A stretch of DNA of 64,000 bases from Parapedobacter sp. SGR-10. GTDB lineage: Bacteria; Bacteroidota; Bacteroidia; Sphingobacteriales; Sphingobacteriaceae. Positions within the stretch are counted from its first letter, which is position 1; every line of letters begins with the position of its first letter. The notes under the pieces are model-generated. The model made no database searches and was not told the origin of the DNA. It worked only from the letters and a program-made list of their open reading frames with translations. Positions 62,187 to 64,000 of this stretch are shown here, piece by piece. Location of the stretch: positions 1 through 64,000 of the forward strand of contig NZ_JAAJTJ010000009.1 in NCBI RefSeq assembly GCF_011030405.1. The letters run 5' to 3'. Both the position numbers and the translations under genes were made by a program.

Positions 62187-62891
62187 ATGACAGGAGAAAA
62201 CAGGATCAGAAATTCATTTGCAAATAAGACGTGGCAAGAGATTAAGGTTAAAGATTCATGGCAGATTTTTAAAATCATGGCCGAATTTGTAGATGGTTTT
62301 GAGAAGTTGGCGAAGATAGGTCCATGTGTATCCATTTTTGGGTCTGCCCGGGCGGCGGAGGGACATGATTATTACCAGATGACCATGGAAATCGCCCGCC
62401 TGCTGGCGGAGAAGGGGTATGGTGTCATTTCGGGAGGTGGCCCGGGAATTATGGAAGCAGCCAACCGGGGTGCGCATAGCGCAGGTGGAAAATCTGTCGG
62501 ATTGAATATTGAGTTACCTCACGAGCAGTTTCACAATAAATATATCGACCGGGATAAATTATTAGAATTTAACTATTTCTTTGTGCGCAAGGTGATGTTC
62601 ATGAAATATTCACAGGGTTATATTGTTATGCCTGGTGGATTTGGTACAATGGATGAGCTCTTCGAGGCCATAACCTTGATTCAAACAGGGAAAATAGCCC
62701 GGTTTCCTATCGTACTGGTCGGCTCAGCTTATTGGGAAGGGCTTTTGGACTGGGTAAACAAGACGATGTTAAGTAGCACCTATATCTCGGCAGAAGACCT
62801 CAAGTTGTATCGTGTCGTTGATACCGCTGAAGAAGCTGTAGAGCACATCTTCCGTTTTTATGACAAGTATTTGTTGAAGCCGAATTTTTAG
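62187..62891 (+). CDS. LOG family protein (TIGR00730)
   Basis: A 234-residue Rossmann-fold protein of the LOG group (cytokinin riboside 5'-monophosphate phosphoribohydrolase-like). It has ISGGGPGIMEAANRGA and the catalytic PGGFGTMDELFE (PGGxGTxxE). Such enzymes remove ribose 5-phosphate from N6-modified AMP or AMP itself. A housekeeping nucleotide role is more likely than cytokinin synthesis. Confidence 0.9.
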   Translation: MTGENRIRNSFANKTWQEIKVKDSWQIFKIMAEFVDGFEKLAKIGPCVSIFGSARAAEGHDYYQMTMEIARLLAEKGYGVISGGGPGIMEAANRGAHSAGGKSVGLNIELPHEQFHNKYIDRDKLLEFNYFFVRKVMFMKYSQGYIVMPGGFGTMDELFEAITLIQTGKIARFPIVLVGSAYWEGLLDWVNKTMLSSTYISAEDLKLYRVVDTAEEAVEHIFRFYDKYLLKPNF

Positions 62892-62913
62892 TATCGGGTA
62901 ACTGTTTTCAATG

Positions 62914-63477
62914 TTATACTCTTAACGAACCTCTAAATCCGCGGACTCCATAATATGATTCGGCACCATTGTGGTAGAAAAATACCCTTCCGTAGCGCCA
63001 GTCTCCAAATAGGGCACCTCCCAGTTCTCTCATTTCGGTTGGAGTTTTGACCCAACTGGAGGTTTTGGTGTCAAATTTTCCAAATTGTTGCAATTCCAGA
63101 TACTGTTCCTGAGACAAGATTTCGATGCCCATCTCAGCAGCCATTCCTATAGCACTGTGGTGGGGTTTGTGCTGTTTTCTGGATTCAAGTGCTTCGAGAT
63201 CATAGCAGACGCTTCTTCGACCTTTAGGACTTTCGGATGAGCAGTCATAAAAAACGTACTCATCTGTGGCTTTATCGTATCGTACGACATCGGGTTCACC
63301 TCCTGTTTCTTCCATTTCATGAAGAGAACGCAGTTTTTCTGGATGAGCTTCCAGTTTGGCCTGTATGGGCGCCCATTGCAATCCCTTGTGACGATCCATG
63401 TTCTGTTCAAAACGTTTTTTTAGCACTATAAGCAGCTCTTTACTTTCTTCTGGATGAAGCTTGTCCGTATTGTTCAT
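62914..63477 (-). CDS. DUF4256 domain-containing protein
   Basis: A 187-residue protein matching the DUF4256 pattern: KRFEQNMDRHKGLQW, LHEMEETGGEPDVV, FYDCSSESPKGRRSVCYD, MGIEILSQEQYLELQQFGKFD and GALFGDWRYGRVFFYHNGAESYYGVRGFRG. The function is unknown. No signal peptide or membrane span is seen. It lies 9 nt after kdsB on the same strand. Confidence 0.88.
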   Translation of the reverse strand: MNNTDKLHPEESKELLIVLKKRFEQNMDRHKGLQWAPIQAKLEAHPEKLRSLHEMEETGGEPDVVRYDKATDEYVFYDCSSESPKGRRSVCYDLEALESRKQHKPHHSAIGMAAEMGIEILSQEQYLELQQFGKFDTKTSSWVKTPTEMRELGGALFGDWRYGRVFFYHNGAESYYGVRGFRGSLRV

Positions 63478-63486
63478 AGAGATGTG

Positions 63487-64000
63487 TTAAAAATATTTGT
63501 CGATGATCTGTTTTAAATCTTCAGGCGTATCGATAGCGTCATTTGTATGGCTAGACAAAGCAGTCTGTATTTTATAGCCATTGTCTAACCAACGCAGTTG
63601 CTCTAAAGATTCCATAAGTTCCAGATCCGATACAGGCAATTCACTCAACAGCTTGAGGACGTTGGTTCTATAACCATAAATCCCGATATGGTTGTAAAAA
63701 GGGCGTTTGCTCAACCAATTTTCTATGCGTTCGCCCCTAAGGAAAGGGATAGTTTGCCGTGAAAAATATATTGCTTCCCCCTTTTTATTTAGAACGACCT
63801 TGGGTTTGTTTTCATTGGTTAGTTCTTCCAATGTGGCGACTTTTCGAACCAGTGTTGCTATCTCTGTACTTGGAGTTTCAAAGCAAGCAACCAATAGATC
63901 TATCTGCTGTGGATCTATAAAAGGTTCGTCACCTTGTATATTGATCGCCACATCAAAACCTTGTACTTGTTGTACTACCTCGGCACATCGATCCGTTCCT
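63487..64000 (-). CDS. kdsB: 3-deoxy-manno-octulosonate cytidylyltransferase, 5'-truncated by window
   Basis: KdsB activates Kdo as CMP-Kdo for lipopolysaccharide synthesis. Only the C-terminal part is present. The frame stays open to the window edge, including GTDRCAEVVQQ and INIQGDEPFIDPQQIDLL, then VKVVLN-like KPKVVLNKKGEAIYFSRQTIPF, HIGIYGYR and SLEQLRWLDNGYKI. The N-terminal CTP-binding loop lies beyond position 64000. The GTG near 63951 is not the true start. Confidence 0.93.
   Translation of the reverse strand, partial: GTDRCAEVVQQVQGFDVAINIQGDEPFIDPQQIDLLVACFETPSTEIATLVRKVATLEELTNENKPKVVLNKKGEAIYFSRQTIPFLRGERIENWLSKRPFYNHIGIYGYRTNVLKLLSELPVSDLELMESLEQLRWLDNGYKIQTALSSHTNDAIDTPEDLKQIIDKYF

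Noticed and set aside
62187..62891. Cytokinin biosynthesis function for the LOG-family gene
   Set aside because: The motif supports the enzyme family, but no isopentenyltransferase or plant-associated genes are nearby.

Overview
The window is a chromosomal segment of a Bacteroidota bacterium, most likely Sphingobacteriaceae (Sphingobacterium/Pedobacter-like). The evidence is a FecI/FecR/SusC/SusD polysaccharide utilization locus (PUL), type IX secretion features (a CHU_C-type C-terminal domain and a PorP/SprF protein), the lineage marker DUF3822 beside rsmD and coaD, a zapA / 6S-like RNA / rny order, and many promoters of the Bacteroidota form TTG-N19-21-TAnnTTTG. No tRNA, rRNA, insertion sequence, integrase, phage gene or CRISPR array was seen.

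Layout. 1-4.3 kb: MBL-fold hydrolase, a 50-residue membrane protein, ispD, queA and an OmpA-type lipoprotein. 4.4-13.3 kb: a glycogen cluster (GH31 glucosidase, glgB, glgA, glgC), a frameshifted lipoprotein gene and a lipoprotein galactose mutarotase. 13.3-19 kb: DUF937, PPK2, a satD-DUF3307 pair behind an unusual 28-bp-phased palindrome array, a methyltransferase and a RecD-like helicase. 19-26.8 kb: housekeeping genes DUF3822, rsmD, coaD, oxyR, pheT, a coiled-coil protein, zapA, a 6S-like RNA and rny. 26.9-34.4 kb: a two-component system followed by a complete heavy-metal RND efflux system (CzcC/CzcB/CzcA types).

34.6-55.7 kb is the main accessory region. An ECF sigma factor, FecR anti-sigma factor, STN-bearing SusC and SusD are followed by a tandemly duplicated pair (DUF5017 surface lipoprotein plus DUF6259 predicted glycosidase, twice), a CBM-like secreted protein, a heparan-glucosaminide-acetyltransferase-like membrane protein, two secreted esterases, two tandem beta-helix proteins (only the second with a type IX sorting domain) and a PorP/SprF protein. 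A 39-nt relic of a second porP 3' end lies just past the cluster. The set looks like a co-regulated system for sensing, importing, deacetylating and cleaving an acetylated glycan, joined to a type-B T9SS substrate. The glycan cannot be read from sequence.

55.7-64 kb: a RES/Xre toxin-antitoxin pair, a WYL regulator facing a DinB protein, membrane proteins, recR, a SelW-like protein, a pterin/folate pair (SDR reductase plus a FolB-FolK fusion), a LOG-family protein, DUF4256 and kdsB, which is cut by the window end. The best candidates for new biology are the satD operator array, the duplicated DUF5017-DUF6259 PUL with its T9SS module, and the porP relic.
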